Of a stretch of DNA of 64,000 nucleotides, positions 22,838-35,400 are shown piece after piece. The stretch comes from Tyto alba (lineage: Eukaryota; Chordata; Aves; Strigiformes; Tytonidae). Where the stretch lies: assembly GCF_018691265.1 (NCBI RefSeq), contig NW_024881316.1, forward strand, positions 28,765,319 through 28,829,318, in the 5' to 3' direction. Every line of letters starts with the position of its first letter. The stretch's first letter is position 1. The translations under genes and the position numbers were made by a program. The notes under the pieces were generated by a model that was not told the DNA's origin, ran no database searches, and was given only the letters and a program-made list of their open reading frames with translations.

Positions 22838-25704
22838 GACAATGAAGGAAAAAAGCGGTGAGTGGCAGCATGGAGGCAGAAAATTGTTAAGCTGTCTTTG
22901 ACCGAAGAAAACATATTTCACCCAGTAATACCTGGTGTATCATAAAACCAGTCCACAGAAGTAGAGTGGAAAGTGATACATGTTATGCTTGCACAGTATG
23001 CTACACATTAAGTGTAATAACAAAGAGTGGTAGTGAAAAAAAAAAAAAAACAGCAAACTTAAAAATCAGAAAAAAATGCATTGTATTTAATATTTAGGCC
23101 AACCTCTGGTTATAGCTCTGTAGATTTTGTGATTAATTGCTTCAGCCCAAGATTGCACCTAAGGAGGGCTGCACTGCACATGTTTATGCAGCTAATTTTG
23201 CTGCACTGTTAAGTAGTTTATCCTCTGCATTGCATCTAAGTAAATTTTGTTGAATAGGATAACTGTAATGTCTGAGTATTTCACAATTTTTAATATGTTT
23301 TTCTTAGATGAAAAAATGTATATTTTTAAACCATTAGATACATGCTGAACTAAGCCATGGGGGAAAAGCACTACATGGATATTAAGGAAAAGCAGATATT
23401 TACAAATGCTCTATGTTTCCTACATCTAAGGATCTAGAAAAAACTGTTTATTATTTGATTATTTCAAAACAGTGTATATGCACCACAGTCACTCAAGGTC
23501 AAATATATAGCTTTAATAAGGCTATTCTTCAAGTTGAGTGCTTAACTTTGTAAAATTAATAGTCTGTAATCATTTTAATGAACTGTATCATTTGTAAAAT
23601 GTATAAGCAAGCTCTAGTTCTCTTTTACATTATTACTGCAATGCTGCATTCTGGTTTAGGATACATAATGCAAACAAAAAAATGTGTTACCTAAGATTGA
23701 GTAGGACTACACAAAAATAGAGAAGGAATGAATCTGTGGTTCAATACCTTCTTTTCTGTTGCATCAAGACTAGGCTGCTATAGGTTACACCAACTAGAAG
23801 CTGCTTTTCTTCACTTCCAGATCTTTGCCAGTCTTCTCAGTCTCTCAGTCAGTGCACAGATGATTCTTCCATCCTCTCAGCCTCTGGTACTAGCTTCCAT
23901 CACCCATTAGCTACATTTTCAGATTAACACATTTGTGCTTTTCCCCACAATGCCTTCCACAGCTTTCTACAGAGCAGTCTCTGTCATCTTCCTTTCCTTC
24001 TTTAAAACTACTTTGCCACGATGCTGCCCAAAAGCTTGGCAACAGCTAGGTCAGTGGTGTGCTAAGACAACTGCCTACTGTGCTGACTAATGTTGCCTTA
24101 TTGTATCTGTGTACTCCCACATCAATCTGCATATTTTCTCATCTGTTTTCTCCTATCTTAAACTAGTAGCAATTTGATGCAGGGTTTCGCCTGCTGCACA
24201 GCACCCAGCCCAGAGAGTTTCTATTACATCTGAGGTGCCAGTGTGCTTGAGGAGTGTAATAGACTTAACTACAATCAAGAATATGCCAGAACATGTAAGC
24301 AAGGCTGCTGATAGTTTAAAATGGCATAATAATTTTACATTGCACACATGATCAGTCTAGTGAAAGAAGGATCTGATTCTCCCAAGTAGACACTTTGGAG
24401 ACAGTGTTCATATGCAGCTTGCTAAGGAGAGCTTGGAGGCATGCAGGGTGGGATTTATTTCCTCTAATTTCAGATATGTACAGTGTAGATGTTTCCATCT
24501 GAGCTGCCTATCCTAAAGAACTTTATAATCACTGGGATGAAATAGATACTTGCACAGCCCAATATAACTGATTGCTTCTAGACTTCTGTTTTAGGATAAG
24601 AACAGTGGTTCAAATAGAAGTTATGTCTTTAGTTGACTGTTAGAGGAACATAAGCAGGTCAGATGGAAACATCTGTATTGGTGCCATCTAGATCTTGTCA
24701 AAGAAATTAATTTACGGCATCTGAGAAAGGGACAGGAATGTACGTGTTGCGTGACCAAACGTCACCTACTGCTGGTTGCTGGTCTGGCAGTGGCAAGCTA
24801 CTTCAGCTTGGACAGGGCTGTGACCCCCCCTCCTTGCTGCTTTTATATCTTCTGTTCAGAAGCCATCGCCTGTGAGTGGTAGAAGGGGGAAGGAGAAGAG
24901 TAAGGAGCTGTTGTACAGCTGTGTGTGGAACTCACCCAACACAAGCTGAGGAGGTGCTTTTGCTCTTTCTTTTGTTCCCCTCATGCGATTGTGCACAAAG
25001 TGGCCTCCACCACTTCTGGATAGGCTCAGTAGAAGATTGGGGGGTGATTTATTCCTCCTCCCAGTAACAATAATGAAGTGAAAGTGAATATAAATGCACA
25101 GAGAAGGAGTAACCATTGCTAGGAATATCAAACCGATTACCCATTACCTGTGTTCTAGAGAGTAAATCAATAGCAAATACATTTTTTTCAGAATCACAGG
25201 AGTAATCACCAAACTCTGTAGACATAGCTGTTTGGTCTCTGTCTGGCATGTTGGAGCTTTAAATGAAGGTCATGTTCAAATCTGATTGGAATTCAGGGAA
25301 AGCATCTTAGCTTATTACCATTACCATAGTGCTGAATTCTGTTTACATTGGTAAACAGTTTAAAATACTTGACATGTTATTCAATTAAATCTGTGATTGC
25401 TAACTGACAGACCAAAGTGCGTTGATTTTTCCAGCCACATTAAGCTATATACATGGCACAGTGTTTCAGTAGCCTGTCTGCTTAACCCTTTCACATTAAT
25501 TCAATTACCCAGTATAAAATTAATGTGTAAAATATTAAATAACTCTAAATTTCTAAATCAGAAGGCGTTGCAAGAATATATTCATTTCAGTGGTTTCTGA
25601 CATATATTTATTACTGGATGATTTACAACCTGCTACGGATTACATTGTTATCTGGATGGCAAAAGTCACTCAGAAAGTTTTTTTCTCTGTGCTCAGTAAA
25701 TTGA

Positions 25705-26360
25705 TAGATTCATAGAGGATAAGACTAAAAAGGACATGAGATTATCTTCTCTGACCCCATCAAGATCCCTAGTCATAAATTTTCTTTTTACTTCAGGGTG
25801 GAGACCAGTAGCTTCAGTCTGACAAAAGCACAAATTGTGGTTTTTGCTAAAGCAAGTCTTCTGCAGAGACAGGCAAGCTTGATTTAAAGACATCAAGAAA
25901 TTAAGATTTAGCCCCTTCTCTGGTCATTTATTTCAGTGCTCAATCACTCTCACAGTTAGAAACATGTGCCTTATTTTAATTTTGAATTTGTCTAGATTTA
26001 ACTTTCAACCATTAGTTCTTGGTATGCTTTTCTTCACTAGATTAAGTAATCACTCACTAGCCACTATTTTCTGTCTGTGAAGAGTTTTGAACACTGCAAT
26101 CAAGCTACAATGCAACCTCCTTTTTGCTACCTTAATCACATCTCTTGAAATTATTTTATTAAGGCATTTTCTACAGCCTAATTGTTTTTGTAGCTCTCTT
26201 GTACATTTTCTCCATTTTTTCCCCCACCATTTAGAGAACAGCTGTGCTGAAACTGCACATGTAACTTTATTTAAAATCTCAACAGTACCAACTTTTGTAC
26301 TCATTACTCCATTGTTTGGGGGTCCACTTTTTGCCATAGGATTGTATAGCGAGTCCATGT
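25705..26360 (-). mobile_element. Ancient CR1/L3-type LINE, 3' portion (host of a nested CR1)
   Basis: In antisense, the sequence follows the 3' end of the old amniote CR1 type from its terminus inward. It starts with an attcatagaggataagac block (25707) and continues with the gatttaaagacatcaagaaa block (about 25881), the gtgccttattttaattttga block (about 25967) and the aagcttattaaggcattttc-like block near 26150-26170. It continues after the insertion at 26694. Strongly diverged, with no coding potential. Confidence 0.75.
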
Positions 26361-26693
26361 TCATAGAATCATAGAATGGTTTGGGTTGGAAGGGACCTTA
26401 AAGATCATCTAGTTCCAACCCCCCTGCCATGAGCAGGGACACCTTCCACCAGCCCAGGTTGCTCAAAGCCCCGTCCAACCTGGCCTTGAACCCTTCCAGG
26501 GAGGGGGCAGCCACAGCTTCTATGGGCAACCTGTGCCAGTGCCTCACCACCCTCAAGTAGAGAACTTCTTCCTTACATCTAATATCTATCCTCTTTCAAT
26601 TTAAAGCTATTAGCCCTTGTCCAATCACTACATGCCCCTATGAGAAGTCCCTCCCCGACTTTCCTGTAGGCCCCCTTAGGTACTAGAAGGCTG
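26361..26693 (-). mobile_element. CR1 LINE 3' fragment (bird type), antisense, nested
   Basis: Begins with the typical reversed CR1 terminus tcatagaatcatagaatgg, then ttggaagggaccttaaagat and the gagcagggacaccttccacc block. It is cut off near the ggcccccttaggtactagaa block, so it is 5'-truncated at about 330 bp. It is much less diverged than the CR1 on both sides and splits that older copy, so it inserted later. Confidence 0.95.
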
Positions 26694-27230
26694 TTGAATT
26701 ATTTGCCATAGTAGACAAGTACTCCTGAAATTTATTTCTTTCCAGGATTTAGTCCCTGGTTCCATATTTCTTTTTCTTAAATGTGTGACTTTCTGTTTGG
26801 CCACATTAATGTTAACTTTTTTTGACTATGTCTAGATTAGTAAATGATGGATTGTTTTGTGTGCCTGTACTGCTTTCATTAACATCATCTGCAAATTTTA
26901 CCAGCAATTATTCTATGTTTACTTACAGTTCGTTAATAAAAATGCTGAACGACGTCAAGTACTAGTACTGATCTTAATGGGATCCAAAGAGAAATAACAT
27001 CGTTCAGTCATGATTCCCTATTTATACCTTCTTTTTGAAAACAGAAAGCTGAGATAATCTAGTGGATTTCTAATGTATTTACCATGTACATTATTGTCCT
27101 GTATGGTTTTTTTGTTTTACTCAGAAGGTCATGTGGGACTAGATAACTTCACAGAAGTCTAAATAGCACAAGGTACAAAGGTTGTCTGCTACTATCAACA
27201 AGTATTTCTTCAGTTCTCTACAAGAACAAG
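26694..27230 (-). mobile_element. Ancient CR1/L3-type LINE, continuation after the nested element
   Basis: The antisense 3' UTR and end-of-ORF2 region of the old CR1 resumes here. Recognisable blocks are catctgcaaattttaccagc (about 26887) and cgttaataaaaatgctgaac (about 26931), followed by an actgatcttaatgggatcc block. The right border is vague. Confidence 0.65.
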
Positions 27231-30200
27231 CTTTATTTTTTTTAGATAAGGATAAAAGTCTAAACTAAAGACAATGTACAAAAAGCTATAGGTTTGTGTT
27301 TTAGAGTATGCTTAAGGGGAAGCAGAATAATTGAAAAGTGTTCAAAGTAAATATCCTCTAAAATTTGTCTTACGTGTTTTCAATTTGTTGCTCTGCAGGG
27401 AATGATTTGCATTAGTTAAAAATGATTGTTGTGAAAGATTCCTTATTTTTAAACATCAAAGGAAAATTCATATTTCTTTCCTTTCCTGTGAGATATGATC
27501 CATAACTTTAGATATGAAGGTGTCTAGTGTGTGCATTTTCTATTGTGTTGCATTTCTTCCAGCTGGTAACTGAAAAAAGATCCTTGCAATATGTTTATTA
27601 ACTAGTGATGAAACAAATGGGTTTGAGATTTAGAAGTTTTCTTAGGAAGTTGCATTCGCAGTTTTATAGTGGGATATGCAGATTTTCAGTTTTTTACAGA
27701 GGCAGTTCTCTGAGCAGATTTCCAAGCCACAGCACAGGCATGTTAACTGTCAGCATTAACTATCTAAACCCTAAAGGTGTTGTTGGAGACCAGTGTAAGG
27801 ATTATCAAAGATACTAATCAAACTTCAACTTAGTCTCCCAACTCCTGCTGCCCATGAAGTACCAAGTTGCAGTTGGTATCATGAATCAAAATGCAGGCAG
27901 CCTCAGCATTTTCTGTTGGAGACAGAAATGGCAGGGAGAAGTCCCAGTTACTCTGCTCAGAGCTGTCACAGTCCAGAGAGAAGCAGGAGTGGATTCTCAG
28001 GTGGATCCTTCTATGAGATGGGATTTCCCACTTCATTGCAGTTGCTCATCACCCCCATGGTTCCCTTTAGTCAAGGCTGTGTCACAGGCTGGCCCCAAAG
28101 CTACACAGTGGAAAAACAAAGGAGTAACAATAGCTGAGCAACACAATAACCAGCAAAGTCACAGTGGGGCCTGTTAGTACAGGAGCTAAACATGAAAGAG
28201 GAAAAAGAATTTTAAAACAACTTGCAACTGGAAGTACAGCTCCTGCACCGGCTGCAGGAGCCCACAGTTCAAAAGTGGAAGGCAATACTGAAGTGTTTTG
28301 TACCAGAATTTGAAAATGAAAAAGAGCCAAAAATAAGAGATATTCAGAGTGATACATTGGTTTGTTTTCTCAATGTGTATAAAGCTGGTGAGTGCAGTTC
28401 TGCTGTTTTATTTGAGGAAAATCTAATTGCCCCAGCCAGAATCCGACCTGTGGCTGTATAAACCCCTTGCATACAAATAGCATAGAGCTTCCAGCTCCCA
28501 GGTTCTGGCTCTGTGCTAACACAGACCGTGTCTTGCAGGATTCCAAAAGGTTCCTTAACTCTCCCCTACACTGGAAGCGTTAGGGATAAAAAGCAGCATT
28601 TCTGTCAAAATGCTCTGGCAGCACCCTTTCTTTCAGTCTGATTCCCATATGCATAAGCAAAAAACATCAAAGTTCAATATCAAACCAAAAACATTCCAGG
28701 TGTCCTTGTCAAGGTACCTGCAACACGAAGACTTAGCTGACTGTTGTGTTTCCAGAAGTCCCGTGCCCATCTACTTTTTCCATAATTTGCAAGGCCTTGT
28801 CCTGTTTCACAGAGTGAAATGCAGTCTCAAACTACCTTGCAGGCACCACAGGATGAGCCTCTGAGCGTGGGCAGGTCCTGGGAAGCAGCTGGCAGCAGTG
28901 ACTTACCGAGGTGACGTGAACAGGAGAGAAGGAGAGATGGAGCTACACGAGTGTAGCTTTTCCCTTGTAAGGTGCGACGGTGATCAGCAGAGCCGTTCTG
29001 CTCTGTGCTCAGCAACATTCCCGTGGATAACCTGAGACTTGCACCTTCAAATGAGAGTGGTGAGAAACTTGGGAGGTAAAAGTCACAAAGATGAGACACC
29101 ACTGAGCAAGTATCTCTAAGACGATAATTAGTCTTTTGAATAATAACTAGGGGTCCTCTCTATCCACCTTCATGCAGCTCTAGCTGTCCAAGGCTGATCC
29201 AAACCATAGCAATTACTGGTATCTGGAAATCATAGATGCTTTGTACAGCAGTCTCTTGCATGTTATTTTGTTTGAAGCCAACCAAAGAAGTCTGAAAATA
29301 ACCCTATAATATTACAAAAAACATAAAACTGTTAGAAATCCAAACTAAGCCAGTCTTTGGCACCTTTTTTTTCTCCTGAGTTCCTGAATTGTTGTTGTTA
29401 TTCTTTGTGAATATCCAGAATAAGCAAGTCATCTGAAAAACCTACTCAATAAAAGCATTCTACCCACAGTTGCTGTTCTTTCTCTTCTCTGGGTTCAGAT
29501 CTGAGTCTGTGGACCTGAATATTATCTCAGTGCATGGAGTGATGTGCTCGCATTGCCATTATGCCCTGCAGGGATAGTCATTCCCTTTCCCAATCTGGCA
29601 GCCTGTGCTTGTGAGCAAGAGTCATTACAACTGAGCAGGCTGTTCTGTGGTGTGCCCTAAGGCGGCGGAAATGACTGCGGTCCAACTCTCAGCTCAAGAG
29701 TATTGTGCACCAGGATATTAACTGTAAAATTGGCAATATTGCTTTGGAGCAGAGGCTTCCTCCAGGCACCCACAAGACAGATGGCTTTATCAGTACACAG
29801 CCATTCACCTCTGCATTGCAATTGGGAAGAAATACAAACAAATTTCCAACTATCTTTGCTAAGCAATTTTACAGCTGTCTATCTGAAATTAAAGCACCCT
29901 CCCTTGGTTGTGCTTTGCATTTTTATAGTGACTGACAGTCTTTTTTCCACAATGCTATACTCGGTCTTCCACAGAGTTTTTAACGCTCACAAAAATACGT
30001 GACACAAAGTTAACGAAGATGAGTGCTTCAGACTGTAGGGAACCAAGCAAAGGAGGGTTCTGCATACTCTGTAGAATTGGACACTTGCTATAGATCAGTG
30101 TAAAAACCAAATAATTTCTGGCAGGGAAAGACTTTTGTATAGAAGTTCACAGGAATGAACTGATACGCAGCTCATGGAAAGTCTTTGTAGAGCCTATAAA

Positions 30201-30808
30201 AAGGGCGGCTTCCAGCCCGCAGCCCGTCAGTCCCGTTCCTCCTGAACTGAGCTGTGCACCGGTCTTTGAAGTGGTGTGAGCCAAGGACTGGAGCAGTGCG
30301 GTTCTCAGTAACTGAGTATCTGTCTTTGGCTCAAATGAGTGGGAATCCATGAACACATCTCTTAAATTGGAGCGAGTTTTCTCTCAGAGTCAAAAGCTGG
30401 TCAGAGCTGAACTGTAAGGCGTTTGCACCCCTTTGCTAATGCAGTACCAAATAAAGTTGACACAGACTTCCTATAAGTGAGGGGAAAGACTGAACCATGC
30501 TTAACTAGTAGTGCACCTTGCCATCGGGGAAAAGCAGCTGGGTGAGATTTCTATAAGCTGTGAAATGGGAGGACTTTACAGTCAGGTCTGAAAGTAACTG
30601 AGGTGGGACAGTCTGTCACAGCAGTTCCTAATTCACAGAGAAACCGTGCACTGAAAGCAGCCTCTGCCTCTGAATTGGAAAAGTCAGTGTCTGATAATCA
30701 GTAAAAACCTTGTGGATAAGACTATGATGCAGGAAGGAGGTAAAAACTCAAAGGAGGTTTTTTTCCCTTGTATATTTGGGCAGGGGGGCAGTGAATCCTT
30801 GTGCATTT
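27231..30808. other. Intergenic DNA, no gene recognised
   Basis: Mixed composition. It holds several overlapping open frames of 70-107 codons around 27850-28460 on both strands, without recognisable domains, and a 9-bp-stem hairpin at 28239-28261. Nothing else identifiable. Confidence 0.4.
28239..28261. repeat. Perfect 9-bp inverted repeat
   Basis: Arms gctcctgca and tgcaggagc flank a 5-base ccggc loop. The stem is stable but short. There is no flanking context for a microRNA-type precursor or any known element. Confidence 0.8.
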
Positions 30809-31130
30809 AGAATCATAGAATGATTTGGGTTGGAAGGGACCTTAAAGAGCACCTAGTTCCAACTGGAAGGCCACTATAAGGTCTCCCTGGAGCCTTCCCT
30901 TCTCCAGGCTGAACAACCCCAGTTCTCTCAGCCTGGCCTCATAGGGGAGGTGCTTCAGCCTCTTCGTGGCCTCTTCTGGACTCACTTGAGCAGGTCCATG
31001 TCCTTCTTATGTTGGGGGCCCCAGAGCTGAACACAGTGCTCCGGGTGGGGTCACAGAAGAGTGGAGGAGAGGGGGAGGATCAACCTTTTGGTCACGCTTC
31101 TCTTGATGCAGCCTAGGAGAAGGCGTATGG
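30809..31130 (-). mobile_element. CR1 LINE fragment (bird type), antisense, with internal deletion
   Basis: Starts with the reversed terminus agaatcatagaatgatttgg and reaches the tagttccaac block at about 30863. It then jumps directly to tggaaggccactataaggtc, which normally lies some 250-300 bp further in. It continues through ttctccaggctgaacaaccc to a gatgcagcctaggagaaggc block near 31110. The missing piece is the segment with the gagcagggacacctt and caggttgctcaaagc blocks. It is a non-functional fragment. Confidence 0.93.
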
Positions 31131-31379
31131 GAAGATCAGAGGACGCCCTCCCTCTAACTCTTGAGTGAGGAAAGAAAATGCCAGCAGCTTGTATTTCAAC
31201 CCCTTCATTTGTCTGCAGGTCTGAGAAGACTATGGAAGTGCTGATAAAAACATGGAAACTTTAAAGGCACAGGAAGACATATAGACGAGGTAAGGAAGCA
31301 TGAAGAATAAAAGGACATCCAACTTGAAGAGTCCTGTTTGCTCATTCTTCATGAAGAAACTTTTCCTGCTTTTCTTTAT

Positions 31380-32440
31380 ACCCTTTTTGCCCTTTCCTGT
31401 AGCTTTTCCAAGTCTGCTTCATCCTTTCAGGGATGGGAAGACCAAAACTTCCCCTGTTATTAAAAATGCAAGTTCACCATGCATTGTTTGAAGTGTGCTT
31501 TGATTTATTCTCTAGTCCTTTACAAATAATTCAGTTGTTTTTTGACCCCTTACTGAGTACTGAGATGACATCTTCCTAGAACTGCTATTTCATTCCTGAA
31601 TGGTCCTTATCAGTTGGAGTAATTTTTGCAATATTTTAAAAATTTGCAATACCCTACATGGAATTTCATCTGCCATTTTATCACAAGTTCTTCATGATTG
31701 TCGTGCTCTTCTACAGCTCTGCACAGTCAGCTTTCAATTTTAGTCCCTGTGATAACTGTAGTGGAATCAGCAGTCTCTGTTCCCTCATTATTCATCACCT
31801 TTTCCAGGTCATCTAGGACCTTGCTGAGCAGCACAGAACCTGGCACAAAGTCCCATGGGATTGCGTTGGCGATTTCCTTCCAGCAGAGAAACTCTGAATT
31901 CCTGCTTTTTCCTTTGTATCTTTTATTGCTTATTTATTCAAATGGAGATCTACTTAGCCCATGAGACTTCCTTTTTAAGAGCTTTTTTTTTTTCCCAATA
32001 TATTTTAAAAATGCACTTTAGTACATCTTGTCTGCTTGTTTGTCGATTCCTCAAAAAAAAATGCCAATAGGCTTGGGAAGTATGTCTCCCCTTTACAGAA
32101 GCTTAACGGACCACTTCCCAGTATATTTTTCCAAGTGTCCTCTCATTCTGTTCCTTGCAATGATTCCCACTGATTCGCTGAACAAGGACATCAAGTTCGC
32201 TAGTCCGTAGTTCCTCAGATCAACCCTGGAGTCTTTTGTAAAAACTGGCCATTTCACCACCTTCCTGTCCCCTGACACTGAGACAATTCCCAGTGAGACG
32301 TTACACACCATGGCTTGCAGTTGTGTTATTTCATCCTTCAGTTGGTTTAGAGCTCTTAGGTGAATACCATCTGGTCCTAGTGAGCTGTTAGTGTTGTACC
32401 ATGGGAAATACAATCTCTGAAGAGAGAACTCCATGCTAAG
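31380..32440 (-). mobile_element. Ancient CR1/L3-type LINE covering 3' UTR and part of ORF2, antisense
   Basis: On the - strand, an open stretch from 32434 down to 32093 reads SSLGPDGIHLRALNQL near its start. This matches the GPDGIHxRxLxxL pattern of CR1 reverse transcriptase, and a later VDLRNYGLANLMSL matches the (N)YRPVSL region. Lower coordinates hold the 3' region, including the tttcatctgccattttatca block (about 31667) and the ttttccaggtcatctaggac block (about 31800). Decay is heavy, with lost reading frame and many changes, so no activity is possible. Confidence 0.78.
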
Positions 32441-35400
32441 TCCAGTGCATTGTGCTTAAGCGCAAATGTTCACTACTCTGCCCTTTTGTTTTGTTTTCCA
32501 CTCCTAGGTAATTTGAATTCTCTTTTAATCATTTCTGCTCAGCCTTGGAGTCAGACAGCCACAACCCTTAATCAGAATAAAGACTACCTAGTGGAAAAAT
32601 AAACTTTATAGAAATATTGCTTTTTTGATTAATGTATTTTCCATGCTTTATTTCCAGAATAGATTGTTTTACTCTAAAGTTGATGAAAGAATCTTCCAGT
32701 GTTCAGCTAGAGAGTTCACAACATATGATATGTAAGTTTATGCAGGATTATGCCTAAAAATAGATTACCAATCATGTTAAATAGCCATGACTATGCTGGC
32801 ATAATGCCATGCCAAAAATAATAGATGTCTCTTTAAAGGATTATAACATTTAAGTAGGAATACAGATAGTAAATGATGGGAACCGTGTGTAACTAGCAAT
32901 GTGAAGGCAATTACAAGGAAAGAAAACAAGGGGACGTGTCAGAAAGTGTGCAAGAACAGGAATTCAACTATCAAGGTTCCCACAAAAGCTATGTAATTTA
33001 ATTTAAAGCTTTGAAGCATTTTCTACCATACTTGGAAGGCTTCGGTAATTTATAACTTCTTATATTGCAGTTTAAAGTCTTACAAGAGAATTTACAGACC
33101 TTTTGTGTTTTGGGTGGACATTAGCCTGTTGCATTGGAAACGTGAAGTGTACAGCAGTATATCTTCAGGCCCTTATATCTGCAAGGATGGAATAAAGCAT
33201 TTACAGTTTCAAAATTAGAAACCGCTTTTTGATGTTACAGATCTAGATATCCGTTACTGCTAAATGTGAGTAACTTTCCTAGCAGACTGCTAAGGAAGAC
33301 TTCAGAACCTCTCAATGTTTAGACACCTTCGCTTATTCAGAATGGTAAATGTCATAGAATTCTGCATTTTGATAATAGCTCCAGATTCATTTCAGCTGTG
33401 ATCACACGTAGAACAAGTTCCAGCCCTTCCAAAAAGAGGATTCTACAGGTTTGTTTAGAAGGTGGATCAGGTGCCCTCATAGGATTCATGACTCACAACT
33501 TCTAATGCCATATGGAATACAGTAACCCACACATTTTGACTGTCTGAAAATTTTGTCTGAAAAGAACAGAGAGGTACCAGTGAAATGATTGACTGAAATT
33601 GTGTACTTCTGTTGTAAATCAACACTTTAGAATTAGAACCAAAATCATGGTCATGCTTTGAATGTGTCTATATCATCTTCTTAGAATGCATCTTTTTCTG
33701 TTCCAGAGTTCTAGTACCCCCAACATCCCTACTGCGGCTATTTTTTCACACTGTGGCTGTGCTCTGAAGCAAATTAAATATGTCCTTAGCTACAGAAAAG
33801 CACAGGATACTGTATGTTAGGATCTTTCTCCAGTCATTTGCAGGCATCACAGAAGATCTGGTGACCTATCCTCAGCTGCCATACCCAAATACCTGGAATT
33901 ACATGTCAGAAAACTACTTCTTAAGCTCTCTCATTTGTGTGATTAATGGTGAAGATCTGGCATGTGTGTAACAGAGTTGCAATGTGGGATGTAGAGGAGG
34001 AGGAGGAAGAACCCTGCTCAATAGTTAGTTGTGTATGCATCTGCTCATGTGCACAGTTTTACCGATGAGAAAATTTAATTTTCCAGCAGCAATACAGAAC
34101 TGTGGGGAATGATCTGTCCAACGTTTTACAAGCAAGTGGCTCAAATTCAAAAGGCTGTGTGTATACATGCATTGGACAGGTTACAACCCTACACAGGTCA
34201 GTATAGCTATACACTGTGTATCAAGCTGCAGAAGGCATCTGGGATGCTGTGATGGACCCTCTCATGATCTGGGACCCTCTGCAGATGGAGTGAGGGATGC
34301 TCATGTGGACACGGAGTCTGACAGTCCAGCTTTTTGTCTCATCGGCCACAGAAGCAGTGAAGGACACAACGTGAATAGTTCTCAACACAGATTGTAATAT
34401 AATTTCTCGTACCAACTCTCACAGTGAAAAAGACCCACTGAGGACTGGCCAGCCAGGAAAACATGTTCAGCCTGGCACAGAAGCCAATATTTGGTGGCTG
34501 TCTTGATGTAGATACCCATTTTAGTGGATTTTGGGGAGCAGAGCAGAGTGAGAAAGGACATGCCTTTCTCCTTAACGAGCTCACCCCTCTTTGCTCCATC
34601 TCTTCTAAATGGAGAGGAAATTGCAGGCTGTTCCCAGGAAAGAGCCTAATGCCTTGTTTCTTTGCAAAATAGCAGCCATTGTATATCACTCCTTTAGAGC
34701 AACAAATAATATAGTGGCTTGGATTAATAGCAGCTAATTGTGACACACAATCACAGGAGTGGATGTGCTCCTGAGAAATGATGTATCTCGCGAGTCTTAT
34801 GTATCCAGATATACCCATAGGTGTGCCACAGACTTCCCATGTCAAGTCAGCAGTGCCTTGGCAGCTGAAAAATAGCATTATGTTAAATGATGATACCCAC
34901 CTTCTTCACAAACTTTCAGGATTGCATTGTGTGTCCTTCCAGTGCTTTACCTTGCTGAGGTGATTGGTATGTGCTCTGAATACTGGGATCATGGCAAGAC
35001 AGTGCATTACACTTGCGAGAAAAAGGGAACTCTATCACTGTTTCCAGGGTTGACAGAGACTCTGGACCTCTACTGGAAGTCTGTCCACTGCCTGCCAGAT
35101 GTGAACCTTCCCAAAATAATGCCTGTAGATAAATCTTCCCACCAATATTCACCCAGCTAATTCTCAGGCCAATGAGCCCAGCCCATAGTGTTCCAGCTTC
35201 ACTGGTAGTGTGTTGTGTTGTTTGATTTCTGAACACACCTCAGAAGCAAGAAGGCATAAAGCTGTTGCTCAAAAAAGACAGCTATTATTCTGCTATGCAT
35301 TTTAAGCACAACCCACTTTCCAGGAGTGGGTATTAAGCAAAAGACACACCAGGAAAGTGCTTGTGATGCAATGTCACTTGCACAGCAGAGGCGGACAAGC

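Larger units (their letters stand above)
20501..25704. other. Intergenic DNA, no gene recognised
   Basis: A moderately GC-rich patch at 20500-21010 has C-rich and CA-rich words but no island-like CpG density. The rest is AT-rich. It includes a 20-base A run (22818-22837) and an 8-bp-stem hairpin at 22761-22780. Open frames on both strands are below about 130 codons and lack family similarity or splice structure. Confidence 0.45.

Noticed and set aside
22700..22840. Processed pseudogene ending at the A20 run
   Set aside because: No gene-like body or flanking duplication could be recognised upstream of the A run. The same applies to the A25 run at 60101.
34339..34878. 179-codon open frame on the - strand
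   Set aside because: No recognisable domain or membrane topology, Cys and Ser rich in an uninformative way, and no acceptor or donor arrangement that supports an exon.
34900..35160. Open frame with CEKKGTL and W-D-H-G text resembling a secreted domain
   Set aside because: Too short, no repeat of the motif, no flanking splice signals and several stops nearby. The resemblance is superficial.
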